In this document: piece by piece, positions 55,271 through 63,406 of the stretch | Layout: the number at the start of each line of letters is the position of its first letter | Numbering within the stretch: position 1 is the stretch's first letter | Assembly: GCF_016864375.1 (NCBI RefSeq) | Contig: NZ_CP069354.1 | Coordinates: 5,229,501 to 5,293,500 of the forward strand | Source: Microvirga sp. VF16 | GTDB lineage: Bacteria > Pseudomonadota > Alphaproteobacteria > Rhizobiales > Beijerinckiaceae | Reading direction: 5' to 3' | Length of the DNA stretch: 64,000 nt | Position numbers and translations under genes: made by a program | The notes under the pieces: generated by a model | Told to the model about the DNA's origin: nothing | The model's input: only the letters and a program-made list of their open reading frames with translations | Database searches by the model: none

Positions 55271-56181
55271 TTCTGCGCCTCGTAGATCTTGTAGCCGTTC
55301 GCTTCGATTTTTGGGGTCACGCGCTTGAACAGGGTTTTCAGCACGGCCTCGTAGGGCAAGTGGCGATTGGCGACGAGCCAGAGAACGCCGCCCGGTCGGA
55401 GAGCCTCGGCGGCACGGCGGATGAAGGCCTGTCCCAGGCTCTGATCCTCGGCACCGCCGTCGTGGAACGGCGGGTTCATCACCACGAAGTCGAGGCCCTT
55501 CAGGTTGGTGCCGTTGCGGATATCCGCCCAACGAATACTCGTCCGTGGATCGTCGATGTTGCGCTCTGCCATCGCGGCAGCGCGACGGTCAATATCGATC
55601 AGGGTCAGATGCTCGACCTTGGGCGAGGCCAGGATCGCGCGGGCGAGAATGCCGATGCCGCAGCCGAAATCCGCGCCGCGGCCGCTCAAAGGCGGAAGGT
55701 TCTGTTCCAGCAGGACGCTGCCGGGATCGAGGCGATTCCAGCTGAACACGCCGGGCCAAGTCCAGAGGTCTAAGGTTTCATCGAGACGCGGACCGCCCTC
55801 GGCCAGCGCATCATCGAGGCCTGTCGGAAGGGGCGGCCGTGGACAGGTGCAGATGCGGTGATGGCGGCGGGAGGTCTCGCTGACATCGCAGCTGAAACCT
55901 TTCAGTTCCTTGGCAATCCGCGAGCCGCCCTTGTCCTTGGGTGCGAGGACCGTCAGGGATCCGCCGGGTGCAAGCGCTCGCAAAGCCAAGGCGATGGTGT
56001 AACGCCGCTCGACGGTTCCGGGCGGCGCCAGCACGACCATATCACCGAGAGATCCCACCTCCTGCTCCTCCAGCTGTCCGGAACCGGGGATCAGAGGCGA
56101 GAACTGGATGGCCGCTGCCGAGATGTCGGCCAGTTCGGCCGGTGGCGTGCCATAGACGCCGTTTGGTTTCGTATCTTGCAA
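55267..56181 (-). CDS. RsmC-like 16S rRNA methyltransferase
   Basis: A 304-residue SAM-dependent methyltransferase with the two-half RsmC layout: the N-terminal half is a degenerate Rossmann domain (RYTIALALRALAPGGSLTVLAPKDKGG), and the C-terminal half binds SAM (GRGADFGCGIGILARAIL) and has the catalytic FVVMNPPFHDG (NPPF for N2-guanine methylation). It is expected to methylate G1207 of 16S rRNA, or a similar site. It is translationally coupled to the pseudouridine synthase. Confidence 0.83.
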   Translation of the reverse strand: MQDTKPNGVYGTPPAELADISAAAIQFSPLIPGSGQLEEQEVGSLGDMVVLAPPGTVERRYTIALALRALAPGGSLTVLAPKDKGGSRIAKELKGFSCDVSETSRRHHRICTCPRPPLPTGLDDALAEGGPRLDETLDLWTWPGVFSWNRLDPGSVLLEQNLPPLSGRGADFGCGIGILARAILASPKVEHLTLIDIDRRAAAMAERNIDDPRTSIRWADIRNGTNLKGLDFVVMNPPFHDGGAEDQSLGQAFIRRAAEALRPGGVLWLVANRHLPYEAVLKTLFKRVTPKIEANGYKIYEAQK

Positions 56182-56242
56182 AGTGATTGAGCCTACGCTG
56201 AACGCAGGCGTTCTTAATACGCGGTGGTTCGGAAGGTAAGTC

Positions 56243-56461
56243 TCAGGGCGCCTCGACGGCCTGCTTTGTATCGATAGCGCGGATTTCGGATTCTCCGACC
56301 GCGCGCTGAGCGCCGCTTATCGTATCTCTGATCCTATAGCCCAGCTCGCCGCTGCTGTTTTCCGGCATCAGGCGAATGACCTCGTATGTGCCGCTCGTGC
56401 GATCGGCGAAATGCGCAGCGGCGGCATGGACCAGCTGGCCCATGGAATATTTATGGCTCAC
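56243..56461 (-). CDS. Small hypothetical protein
   Basis: A 72-residue soluble protein. MSHKYSMGQLVHAAAAHFAD followed by YEVIRLMPENSSGELGYRIRD suggests a small beta-barrel or SH3-like fold. Such short proteins with this YEVxRxxPx...G...YRIRxxxxGxxRxVxExE pattern occur widely in Hyphomicrobiales. AGGAGA lies before the ATG. Located just downstream of cspA, but behind its terminator. Function unknown. Confidence 0.65.
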   Translation of the reverse strand: MSHKYSMGQLVHAAAAHFADRTSGTYEVIRLMPENSSGELGYRIRDTISGAQRAVGESEIRAIDTKQAVEAP

Positions 56462-56486
56462 AGGAATCTCCTTTGTCAGAAAGCAA

Positions 56487-56511
56487 AAAGCCGCTCCTCT
56501 GGAGCGGCTTT
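56487..56511 (-). terminator. Rho-independent terminator after cspA
   Basis: AAAGCCGCTCC (56487-56497) pairs with GGAGCGGCTTT (56501-56511); the minus strand then reads TTGCTTTC. It is between cspA and the 72-residue protein gene. Confidence 0.88.
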
Positions 56512-56553
56512 GCTCGGCGGCAATGGATGCCAGGCCGCCTCTTTCAACGAAAA

Positions 56554-56763
56554 TTACGCCGTCTGGATGTTGTTGACGGCGACCTTGCCGGAGCGGCGGT
56601 CCTCGGCGGTGTCGAAGGAAACCTTCTGGCCTTCACGCAGACCGCGGATGCCGGCGCGCTCGAGAGCGGTGGCGTGAACGAACACGTCCTTGCTGCCATC
56701 GTCCGGCTGGATGAAGCCGAAGCCTTTTTGATCGTTGTAGAACTTAACGGTACCCGTAATCAT
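56554..56763 (-). CDS. cspA: Cold shock protein
   Basis: A 69-residue OB-fold nucleic-acid-binding protein: GTVKFYNDQKGFGFIQPDDG holds RNP1 and DVFVHATALERAG holds RNP2. It is presumably an RNA chaperone at low temperature. ATG 56763 with AAGGAT upstream fits the family start; an open frame further upstream is leader. The 270-base region before it (56764-57033) has no gene and may be the long cold-shock leader. Confidence 0.92.
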   Translation of the reverse strand: MITGTVKFYNDQKGFGFIQPDDGSKDVFVHATALERAGIRGLREGQKVSFDTAEDRRSGKVAVNNIQTA

Positions 56764-57033
56764 GAGAGTATCCTTGGTGAGGCTTGGTGTGCACGTGAGC
56801 AAAGGGCGTGCTGTCGCACGACCTCACACTCGGGTTCGTCGATGTTTGGGAAGAGTGTCTGAACGCGCGCCTGGTAGGCCAAGGCGTAACGGCCCGATTG
56901 TCCGGCCAAATGTCGATGGAGTTTATCTAGGGGCCCCTTGCGGCGAATACAAGGCAAGATTGCAGAAAGGCAACCACCGGCTCTGTCAAAGGCTAGCATG
57001 GGGATGTGCCATATACCTGCGAGAGGGTCCGCC

Positions 57034-57372
57034 TCAGTATCTCAGCCGCAGCGCCTGAACGCTCTGGCCGCCGTCCGCGCAGACGATCCGGGCGCGCGGG
57101 CAGTAGGAGGCATAGGCCGGCGTTGGGCAATAGGTCTGCATGAAGGTCTCATCGATGGCGCAGGTCACGTGCACGCGGTAGAAGCCCTGCGGACCGCTTG
57201 GCGCATCGTGCAGCACGGAATAGCCGAGCCCCTGGTCGGCGAGCCGGGAAATAGCGCGGCCGGGTTGAGCCCATTCGGTTTGAACCCGGGTGACGCGCGT
57301 GACATCCGCGCTCTGGGCTGCCGACCCCGTCAGGCCGGTTGCCAGCGCGATCCCCACCAATAGCCGCCTCAT
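57034..57372 (-). CDS. Small secreted protein of unknown function
   Basis: A 112-residue exported protein. The signal peptide MRRLLVGIALATGLTGSAAQ is followed by a mature part with four cysteines (VTCAIDE, TYCPTP, SYCPRA, IVCADG) that could make two disulphides. No family is recognised. GAGG lies before ATG 57372. Confidence 0.6.
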   Translation of the reverse strand: MRRLLVGIALATGLTGSAAQSADVTRVTRVQTEWAQPGRAISRLADQGLGYSVLHDAPSGPQGFYRVHVTCAIDETFMQTYCPTPAYASYCPRARIVCADGGQSVQALRLRY

Positions 57373-57606
57373 GCTGCGCCTCACTTCGTGATGTGACATT
57401 CAGGCCTGCGGAGCCCGGTTCGCCGGGACGGCAAGGGCCTGTCGAGGGTTAATGCAAAGCTGCTGTTCTGGATCCATCGCGAGCGCCTGCACGAAAGGTT
57501 AACCACGCTCCCGGATGGGGAATGCCGCACCCCGGACTTTAAGCAACCGGTAGGATCTTGTGCCCGATAAACGCGGCCTGTTGTAGGCGTAACTCACCAG
57601 GATCCC

Positions 57607-57891
57607 ATGCACCACATCCATCTCGCTGAGGGTATGCGGCTTCGTTTTCCGGCACGGACTGCCGACTTCGACCAGGGGGTCGAGATCGGCATCGTGGCAG
57701 CGCTGATGAGCCAGGATCTGACGGAGTTCTCCCGTAAGATCTCGAACGAAAACCTTGGTCAGATGCGCGCCCTGGTAGAGCAGTTCGGCTACCGCCTCGT
57801 CGAAGGCCAGATGGACGGGGACTTCGTGGAGCTCAATTTCTACAGCCGCACGGCGCGCCCGCGCCTGCGCGTCGTCCATTCGGGAACCTGA
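57607..57891 (+). CDS. Hypothetical protein
   Basis: A 94-residue soluble product (start MHHIHLAEGMRLRFPARTAD), mostly alpha/beta, with QMRALVEQFGYRLVEGQM in the middle. AGGA is 6 bases before the ATG and codon use is normal. It is convergent with the EamA transporter, with a gap of 6 bases. Function unknown. Confidence 0.55.
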   Translation: MHHIHLAEGMRLRFPARTADFDQGVEIGIVAALMSQDLTEFSRKISNENLGQMRALVEQFGYRLVEGQMDGDFVELNFYSRTARPRLRVVHSGT

Positions 57892-57897
57892 CGCGCG

Positions 57898-58827
57898 TCA
57901 GGCTGAAAACCGCTTCTGCATAGTGCGGACGCGTTCGCGATAGGCCGTATAAAAGCCGCTCATGGCGATGAGGCAGGCTCCCGTGATCGTCCAGGAATCC
58001 GGCAGGGATCCGAACACCAGATAGCCAAGGGTTCCGGCCCAGATCAGCTGGACATAGGAAAACGGCGCGATCAGAGACGCATTGCCGTGGCGATAGGCCA
58101 TGACGACGAACCAATGACCGATCGCAAATAGGATGCCCATGACGAGGCCCAGCGCGATCTCGGTCCCGTTTGGCGTCACCCAGCTGAAGGGCATGAGCGC
58201 GCTCAGCACGAGGCTGCCGACGAGGGCGGAATAGGTCAGCGTCGTGAGCGCCTGGTCGCCGCTGATCTTGCGGGTCACCACGGCGCCCACAGCCCAGCTC
58301 GATGCGCTGAGAATCGGCAGCAAGGCGGCCGCCTGAAACGCTCCCGACCCGGGGCGTACGACGATGATCACCCCGATCAGCCCGAAAGCGGCAGCCGTCC
58401 AGCGCCGCCAGCCGACCGACTCGCCGAGAAAGAGCACCGAGAGCCCCATGATCAGGATCGGCGAGACGAAGAAGATCGCGGTCGCGTCGGCCACGGGCAG
58501 GTGCGGCAGGCTCTGAATGAACATGATGGATGAGCCGACCATGCCCAATCCCCTGACCACCTGCAGGCCGGGCCGCTGGGAACGGAACAGGGCGGGACCA
58601 CCCTTGATCAGCGCGAAGGGAACGATGAAGGCCGCAAAGGTGACGTAGCGCATCCAGGCCACCTCCGGCGGTGGCAAGGTGGAAGCGAGCTGCTTGGTAA
58701 TGACGTCCGCTACGGAAAACACGATCGTGGAGATGACCAGGAACAGAATTCCCCGCAGCGGAGAGGCCGGTGCGTTCGGTGATTCCAGAGAAGGCGTTGT
58801 TGTCCGGGGCGCGGGGGCAGCACTCAT
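57898..58827 (-). CDS. DMT (EamA) family transporter
   Basis: A 309-residue ten-helix transporter of the RhaT/EamA class. The first repeat opens with RGILFLVISTIVFSVADVIT and continues WMRYVTFAAFIVPFALIKGG; the second covers SSWAVGAVVTRKISGDQALT. It shows the usual loss of loops between helices. Start ATG 58827 is internal to a longer frame that runs into the promoter. The substrate is unknown. Divergent from an MFS exporter. Confidence 0.83.
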   Translation of the reverse strand: MSAAPAPRTTTPSLESPNAPASPLRGILFLVISTIVFSVADVITKQLASTLPPPEVAWMRYVTFAAFIVPFALIKGGPALFRSQRPGLQVVRGLGMVGSSIMFIQSLPHLPVADATAIFFVSPILIMGLSVLFLGESVGWRRWTAAAFGLIGVIIVVRPGSGAFQAAALLPILSASSWAVGAVVTRKISGDQALTTLTYSALVGSLVLSALMPFSWVTPNGTEIALGLVMGILFAIGHWFVVMAYRHGNASLIAPFSYVQLIWAGTLGYLVFGSLPDSWTITGACLIAMSGFYTAYRERVRTMQKRFSA

Positions 58828-59084
58828 GAAGGACTCAAAAAATGAGGCCCGCGCGGTCACGCTGCGAGCCCCTTTAGGTCTCAAGTTTGGAGGATATGGC
58901 TTTGCATAAAATACTGTTTCCTCGCGGAGAGAAGTGCAAAGACGGCACATATTCTATGCTTTAGACGAATGGATCACCTCTTCCGCTCACCCGTGCTTGC
59001 ACTATGAGCATAGGTTTGCCGAAATCACAGGTTTCGAAGCTGGTGCATCATTGTCTGCATGGGTCGCAGACGCGGAAAGGGCTC

Positions 59085-60317
59085 ATGCCGGATCAATCGT
59101 CGGAAACGCCAAGCCGTCTGGTCAGCGGCACGCCTGCCTTTCGCCGGCTGAACCTGTCTTTGTTCGCGGCCGGCTTCTCGACCTTTGCCATTCTCTATTG
59201 CGTCCAGCCCCTGCTGCCGGAGTTCTCGCAGGAATTCCATGTCAGCGCCGCCGTGAGCAGCCTGTCCCTGTCGCTATCGACCGGTCTCCTCGCCGTGGCG
59301 ATGCTGATTGCGGGCTCCCTGTCGGAGATCTGGGGCCGCAAGCCGGTCATGGTGGCCTCGCTCTTCGCCTCGGCGCTCCTGACCCTTCTCTCTGCGGTGG
59401 CTCCGAACTGGACCAGCCTGCTCCTCACCCGCATGCTGATCGGCGTCACCCTCAGCGGTCTTCCCGCAGTCGCCATGGCCTATGTGAGCGAGGAAGTGGA
59501 CCCGAAATCCATCGGTCTCGCCATGGGGCTGTTCATCGGCGGCAATGCGATCGGCGGCATGGCGGGACGGATCATCGGCGGCGTGCTGACGGATCTCGGC
59601 TCCTGGCGGCTTGCCATCGGGTTGATCGGAGCTCTCGGATTAGCCTCGGCCATTGCGGCCTGGCGAAGCCTGCCGGCCTCGGCCCATTTTCAGCCCCGAC
59701 CCGCCCGCCTGACGGAGCTTCTGCGCTCATTCGGTGAGCATCTGCGAGACCCAGGTCTGCGGGCGCTGTTTGCAGAAGCCTTCCTCCTTATGGGCGGCTT
59801 CGTGACGCTCTACAATTATCTCGGCTACCGCCTGACGGAAGCACCCTATTCCTTGAGCCAGAGCGCCGTCGGGGCGATTTTCGCCGCCTATCTGATCGGG
59901 ACTCTGAGTTCCGCCTGGATCGGCGCGCTGGCGGGACGGCTGGGCCGCAGGCGGGTTCTGTGGGCGATGATCGTGATCATGATTGCCGGCGTGGGGCTTA
60001 CGCTCTTTCACCATCTCGCGCTTATCCTGGCCGGCATCGTGGCTGTCACCTTCGGCTTCTTCGGCGCCCATTCCATCGCGAGCAGCTGGGTCGGCAGCCG
60101 AGCTCTCACAGCCAAGGCGCAGGCCTCCGCCCTGTATCTGTTCTGCTACTATCTCGGCTCCAGCGCCATCGGCACCCTGGGCGGCGTGTTCTGGACCCAT
60201 TGGGGCTGGCCGGGCGTATCGGCCCTCGTGGCCCTTCTGCTGATGGTGGCGCTCGCCCTCGCCATTCGACTGGTGGCGCTCCCGCCGCGGGAGGCCGGCG
60301 AGACGCCCGCGCAGTGA
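59085..60317 (+). CDS. MFS transporter (YnfM-like)
   Basis: A 410-residue twelve-helix major facilitator: FAAGFSTFAILYCVQPLLPEF, the first loop SLSEIWGRKPVMVAS (a degenerate MFS motif A), GLFIGGNAIGGMAGRIIGGVL and the second-half LAGRLGRRRVLWAMI. The PLLPEFSQEFHVSAAVSSLS segment is typical of YnfM/YybF proteins. Substrate unknown; a drug or metabolite exporter is likely. GGAAAGG precedes ATG 59085. The frame upstream of this (59004) is not needed. Confidence 0.85.
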   Translation: MPDQSSETPSRLVSGTPAFRRLNLSLFAAGFSTFAILYCVQPLLPEFSQEFHVSAAVSSLSLSLSTGLLAVAMLIAGSLSEIWGRKPVMVASLFASALLTLLSAVAPNWTSLLLTRMLIGVTLSGLPAVAMAYVSEEVDPKSIGLAMGLFIGGNAIGGMAGRIIGGVLTDLGSWRLAIGLIGALGLASAIAAWRSLPASAHFQPRPARLTELLRSFGEHLRDPGLRALFAEAFLLMGGFVTLYNYLGYRLTEAPYSLSQSAVGAIFAAYLIGTLSSAWIGALAGRLGRRRVLWAMIVIMIAGVGLTLFHHLALILAGIVAVTFGFFGAHSIASSWVGSRALTAKAQASALYLFCYYLGSSAIGTLGGVFWTHWGWPGVSALVALLLMVALALAIRLVALPPREAGETPAQ

Positions 60318-60528
60318 AAGAGTGCGCACATTCAAGCAATCGTGCGATAGTTTATTTAAGTTTAATTTGGTTAATATTTAATCATCAACAATATCAATAT
60401 AATTCAATTGAATAGGAAAATTCGATACTGAGGCTATACACGATAGAAATTCAGCGATTATATCGTCTTAATGTTGCCCCATTAGCCTTCATTTTGCATC
60501 CCATCAATAACAGACAAGGGAATGCATT
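60318..60528. other. AT-rich intergenic stretch
   Basis: About 210 bases with much higher A+T than the surroundings (for example gtttatttaagtttaatttg). No frame of note. It probably carries the promoter of the RlpA-like gene. The composition makes it a possible binding site for a nucleoid protein. Confidence 0.5.
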
Positions 60529-60918
60529 GTGGATCAACGCAAGGTGACGCTCGCGCTCGCCAGCCTGTTCATCTCCGGATCGGCTGTTTTCTTTTCTCCT
60601 TCTGCCTTTGCAGAGCCGGCGGAGACCTCGGGGAAAATCATTCAGAGCGGTCGCGCCTCCTGGTATGGCCCGGGCTTCCACGGCCGGCGGACCGCGAGCG
60701 GCGAAACCTTCAACACCAACGAATTGACCGCTGCCCACCGCACCCTGCCCTTCGGCACCAAGGTCCGGGTCGTGAACAAGAAGACCGGCAAGTCGGTAGT
60801 CGTGCGCATCAACGACCGTGGTCCCTATGCCCATGGTCGCGTCATCGACCTGTCAAAGGCCTCAGCACAGGCTATCGGCATCTCCGGGGTCGGCGCCGTC
60901 GACGTCGCCCAGCTCTAA
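60529..60918 (+). CDS. rlpA: RlpA-like septal ring lytic transglycosylase family protein
   Basis: A 129-residue exported double-psi beta-barrel protein. The signal peptide (MDQRKVTLALASLFISGSAV) ends near AFAEP. The catalytic domain has the family pattern ASWYGPGFHGRRTASGETFN, LTAAHRTLPFGTKVRV, RINDRGPYAHGRVIDLS. It lacks the SPOR domain seen in full-length RlpA. It should cleave or bind naked peptidoglycan glycans. GTG start with AAGGGAA upstream. Confidence 0.85.
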   Translation: MDQRKVTLALASLFISGSAVFFSPSAFAEPAETSGKIIQSGRASWYGPGFHGRRTASGETFNTNELTAAHRTLPFGTKVRVVNKKTGKSVVVRINDRGPYAHGRVIDLSKASAQAIGISGVGAVDVAQL

Positions 60919-61081
60919 AGCGGCTTAAAACTACTTCCCCTTTTCATTACCTAGACATTGCAGATTCCAAATTTTGCGAACCGCCCCGGCAGGGCCATCC
61001 CTGCCGGGGCGGGCCATGGAACCGAGAAGCCTTTTACCCGCTTTCCCCCGGTCACCCTTTTCAGAGGCCTTTTGGAAACGC

Positions 61082-61825
61082 ATGCAGATTGGCCGGTCGC
61101 TGACATCGATAACCGCTCTCGCGACGCTGCTGATGGCAGCCGCTCCCATGGCTGCGGCGCAGACGGGGCGGCCCTGGGTCGATCCTCCGGCTGAGACCGG
61201 GACTGCACCGGCCCAAGCGCCAAAGCCTCTGAATGAAGCACCTGCCAGCCCTCCACCACAGGCCACGACACCAGCGCCCGCATCTGCGACCCCGCCGACG
61301 CAATCGGCGCAGCCGCAGGCGCCCGCTGTCCCGCAGCCCGCTCCCACGGTGGCGCAGCCGCTGAAGGATCGCGACGCCGACAAGCGCAGCGCCCGGGCCT
61401 CCGTGGCGAAGGACTTCGCCATCGACTATCTCGAATCCTGGTCGGCCTCGAACGATGTCGCTCTCGAAGCGACGGCCGCCTTCTATGCGCCGCGCATCCT
61501 CTTCCATGGCCGCGAAGTAAGCATGCAGCGCCTCTTCAACGAGAAGCGCCGCTTCGTGCGCCGCTGGCCCGAGCGCGATTATCGTCCGCGCCAGGATGCG
61601 ATCGGGAGCACATGCAACCCGCCAGGCGAGATCTGTACGGTGCATGCGGTGTTCGACTTCACCGCATCTCATCCCAAAAGGCGTCGCGTCTCGCAGGGCA
61701 CCGGCGCCTTGCAGCTCATCGTTCACTTCATTGGCGACAAACCGGTTATTGTTGCCGAACACAGCACACTGCTCGGTCAGGAGCGCAAGGGAAATCTTGC
61801 CCTGGAGGGTGCCTCGCATGATTGA
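61082..61825 (+). CDS. Secreted protein of unknown function, NTF2-like C-terminus
   Basis: A 247-residue exported protein. The signal peptide is MQIGRSLTSITALATLLMAA, with cleavage near AAAQ. Residues 30 to about 95 are a Pro/Ala-rich linker. The C-terminal 150 residues contain YLESWSASNDVALEATAAFY and LIVHFIGDKPVIVAEHS, which resemble an NTF2-like domain. The gene overlaps the next by 8 bases, so the two are one transcriptional and translational unit. Function unknown. Confidence 0.65.
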   Translation: MQIGRSLTSITALATLLMAAAPMAAAQTGRPWVDPPAETGTAPAQAPKPLNEAPASPPPQATTPAPASATPPTQSAQPQAPAVPQPAPTVAQPLKDRDADKRSARASVAKDFAIDYLESWSASNDVALEATAAFYAPRILFHGREVSMQRLFNEKRRFVRRWPERDYRPRQDAIGSTCNPPGEICTVHAVFDFTASHPKRRRVSQGTGALQLIVHFIGDKPVIVAEHSTLLGQERKGNLALEGASHD

Positions 61826-62936
61826 CGATTCCATCACCCACGATCCCAAGGCGGATCCGCGCCGCAACTGGGCCCAGATGCGCGACAGAATGCGCGAGAT
61901 CATCCATGCGGAACTCGACAGAATTCACCCCACCGACGATGCGCGCCGCGCTCTCGAACTGATCATCGAATCCTCCGTGCGTCCGTCCGAAGTGGATGGT
62001 GCGCTGAAGCTCACGATTATCGACCACGAGGGCAAGAAGCGGACGATGGAGAGGGGCGGGCAGCAGAGCGAATTCACGCTCCACGATCTACTCGATGAAT
62101 TGCGCGTGAAGTATCCGGTGCTGTTCAGGCCGGCGAAGCGCGATGCATCGGCGCTTGCACAGGTCGACGAACCATCCTGGCCGCGTGCGAAGCCGAGGCG
62201 TGACTGGTTGAATCTCGATTCCGGCGAGTCGCAGCCCATAGCCGAACCGTCCCATCCGCTGGAAGAACCTGAAGCCCGCCATCATGAACATGACGCAAGG
62301 CTGCCGGTAGCGGACTGGCCACACGACACGCTCAAAGCCTCCACGCCCGACCGAGCCCCCGAGACCTCGGCGGAGGATTACCCGATTGCGGTCGCGGCGG
62401 AGCATGAGCGGAGTGACTTCGGCGACATGCGCACGCATTCCTGGAAGCGACCGGCCTTCGCGCTCGGCGCGGTGGCCGTTCTCGCTCTCCTCGGCGTCGG
62501 TGCATTCCTGTTCCAGAGCGACAATACGGCAGCGCCTCAAGTCAGCGCTGCTGCACCGGCCGCGTCCGGCCCGATCCGCGAGCCGGAGCCGGTGGCAACG
62601 GGTTCGACGGGCTCATCCGGATCGCTGCGCGGCGTGCCGGACGTGATCGATACGGCAACCCTATCCCTGAATGGTGAAGTGGTGCGCCTGTTCGGCGTCG
62701 AGTGGGCTCCCGGTGCCGGCAAGCCCGAAGACCTGACCCAGTATCTCAACGGCCGCGAGGTCGCCTGCGAGCCGGCGGGCTCAAACGACGTGTATCGGTG
62801 TCAGGTCGGCGGACAGGATCTGTCGCGCGTCGTGCTGTTCAACGGCGGCGGGCGTCCCACGAGCGACGCGACGCCGGAGCTCAAGGCCGCGGCCGACAAG
62901 GCCCGCGAGGCAAAGATCGGCGTCTGGAGCAACTAG
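61818..62936 (+). CDS. Membrane-anchored protein with SNase-like C-terminal domain
   Basis: A 372-residue protein in three parts: an N-terminal soluble region with NWAQMRDRMREIIHAELDRI and a conserved-looking HDLLDELRVKYPVLFR (about 1-105); a polar linker; one membrane segment ALGAVAVLALLGVGAFLFQ (about residue 215-233); and a C-terminal extra-cytoplasmic domain VIDTATLSLNGEVVRLFGVEW...YLNGREVACEPAGSNDVYRCQVGGQDLSRVVL (last 95 residues) that looks like the thermonuclease OB-fold. The usual nuclease Arg/Glu residues are not all apparent. It begins within the end of the preceding gene. Confidence 0.65.
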   Translation: MIDDSITHDPKADPRRNWAQMRDRMREIIHAELDRIHPTDDARRALELIIESSVRPSEVDGALKLTIIDHEGKKRTMERGGQQSEFTLHDLLDELRVKYPVLFRPAKRDASALAQVDEPSWPRAKPRRDWLNLDSGESQPIAEPSHPLEEPEARHHEHDARLPVADWPHDTLKASTPDRAPETSAEDYPIAVAAEHERSDFGDMRTHSWKRPAFALGAVAVLALLGVGAFLFQSDNTAAPQVSAAAPAASGPIREPEPVATGSTGSSGSLRGVPDVIDTATLSLNGEVVRLFGVEWAPGAGKPEDLTQYLNGREVACEPAGSNDVYRCQVGGQDLSRVVLFNGGGRPTSDATPELKAAADKAREAKIGVWSN

Positions 62937-62937
62937 C

Positions 62938-63146
62938 GCATCGTGCGGACCCGAAGGGCCGCGCTAACAATGCGCCAGCCAAGAGAAAGCGGCCCCTGGA
63001 TCGACAGGAGCCGCTGATTCCCCGCAAGCTCGCATCTTAGCGCATCGTGCGGACCCAGAGGGCCGCATCAACGATGCGCCGCTTAAGGGATTGAGCATCG
63101 AAATTGATCCCAAAAGTGGATTCCACTTTTGGGTCCGATGCTCTAG
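62938..63146. repeat. Palindromic intergenic repeats (two modules)
   Basis: Two gcgcatcgtgcggaccc...gggccgc...acgatgcgcc modules (62938 on and 63040 on) are followed by ttaagggattgagcatcg...cccaaaagtgg / ccacttttgggtccgatgctctagg. This is the fullest example of the family in the window. Confidence 0.7.
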
Positions 63147-63406
63147 GCGCTTGCCCCTGCAGGAGCCGGAATCTCGATTTCGATCTCGAGGGTCGAAATG
63201 TCGGAATCGCGGTTCATCTTCACCTGAACGTTGTCCTGATCGACCATGACATGACGGCGGACGACGGCCAGGATTTCTTCCCTGAGCTGCGCAACGAGAT
63301 CGGGCTTGCCCCCGACGATGCCGCGTTCGTGCGCCAGCAGGATCTGCAGGCGCTCTCGCGCGACGGGCGCGGATGTGCGCCGGTTGAAGAAACTCAAAAG
63401 GCTCAT
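63143..63406 (-). CDS. minE: Cell division topological specificity factor MinE
   Basis: An 87-residue MinE. The N-terminal amphipathic SLLSFFNRRTSAPVARERLQ is followed by the MinD-binding helix ILLAHERG, with ILAVVRRHVMVDQDNVQVKM after it; the C-terminal topological domain ends DISTLEIEIEIP. It releases MinD from the membrane and sets midcell division. It overlaps minD by 4 bases. Confidence 0.95.
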   Translation of the reverse strand: MSLLSFFNRRTSAPVARERLQILLAHERGIVGGKPDLVAQLREEILAVVRRHVMVDQDNVQVKMNRDSDISTLEIEIEIPAPAGASA

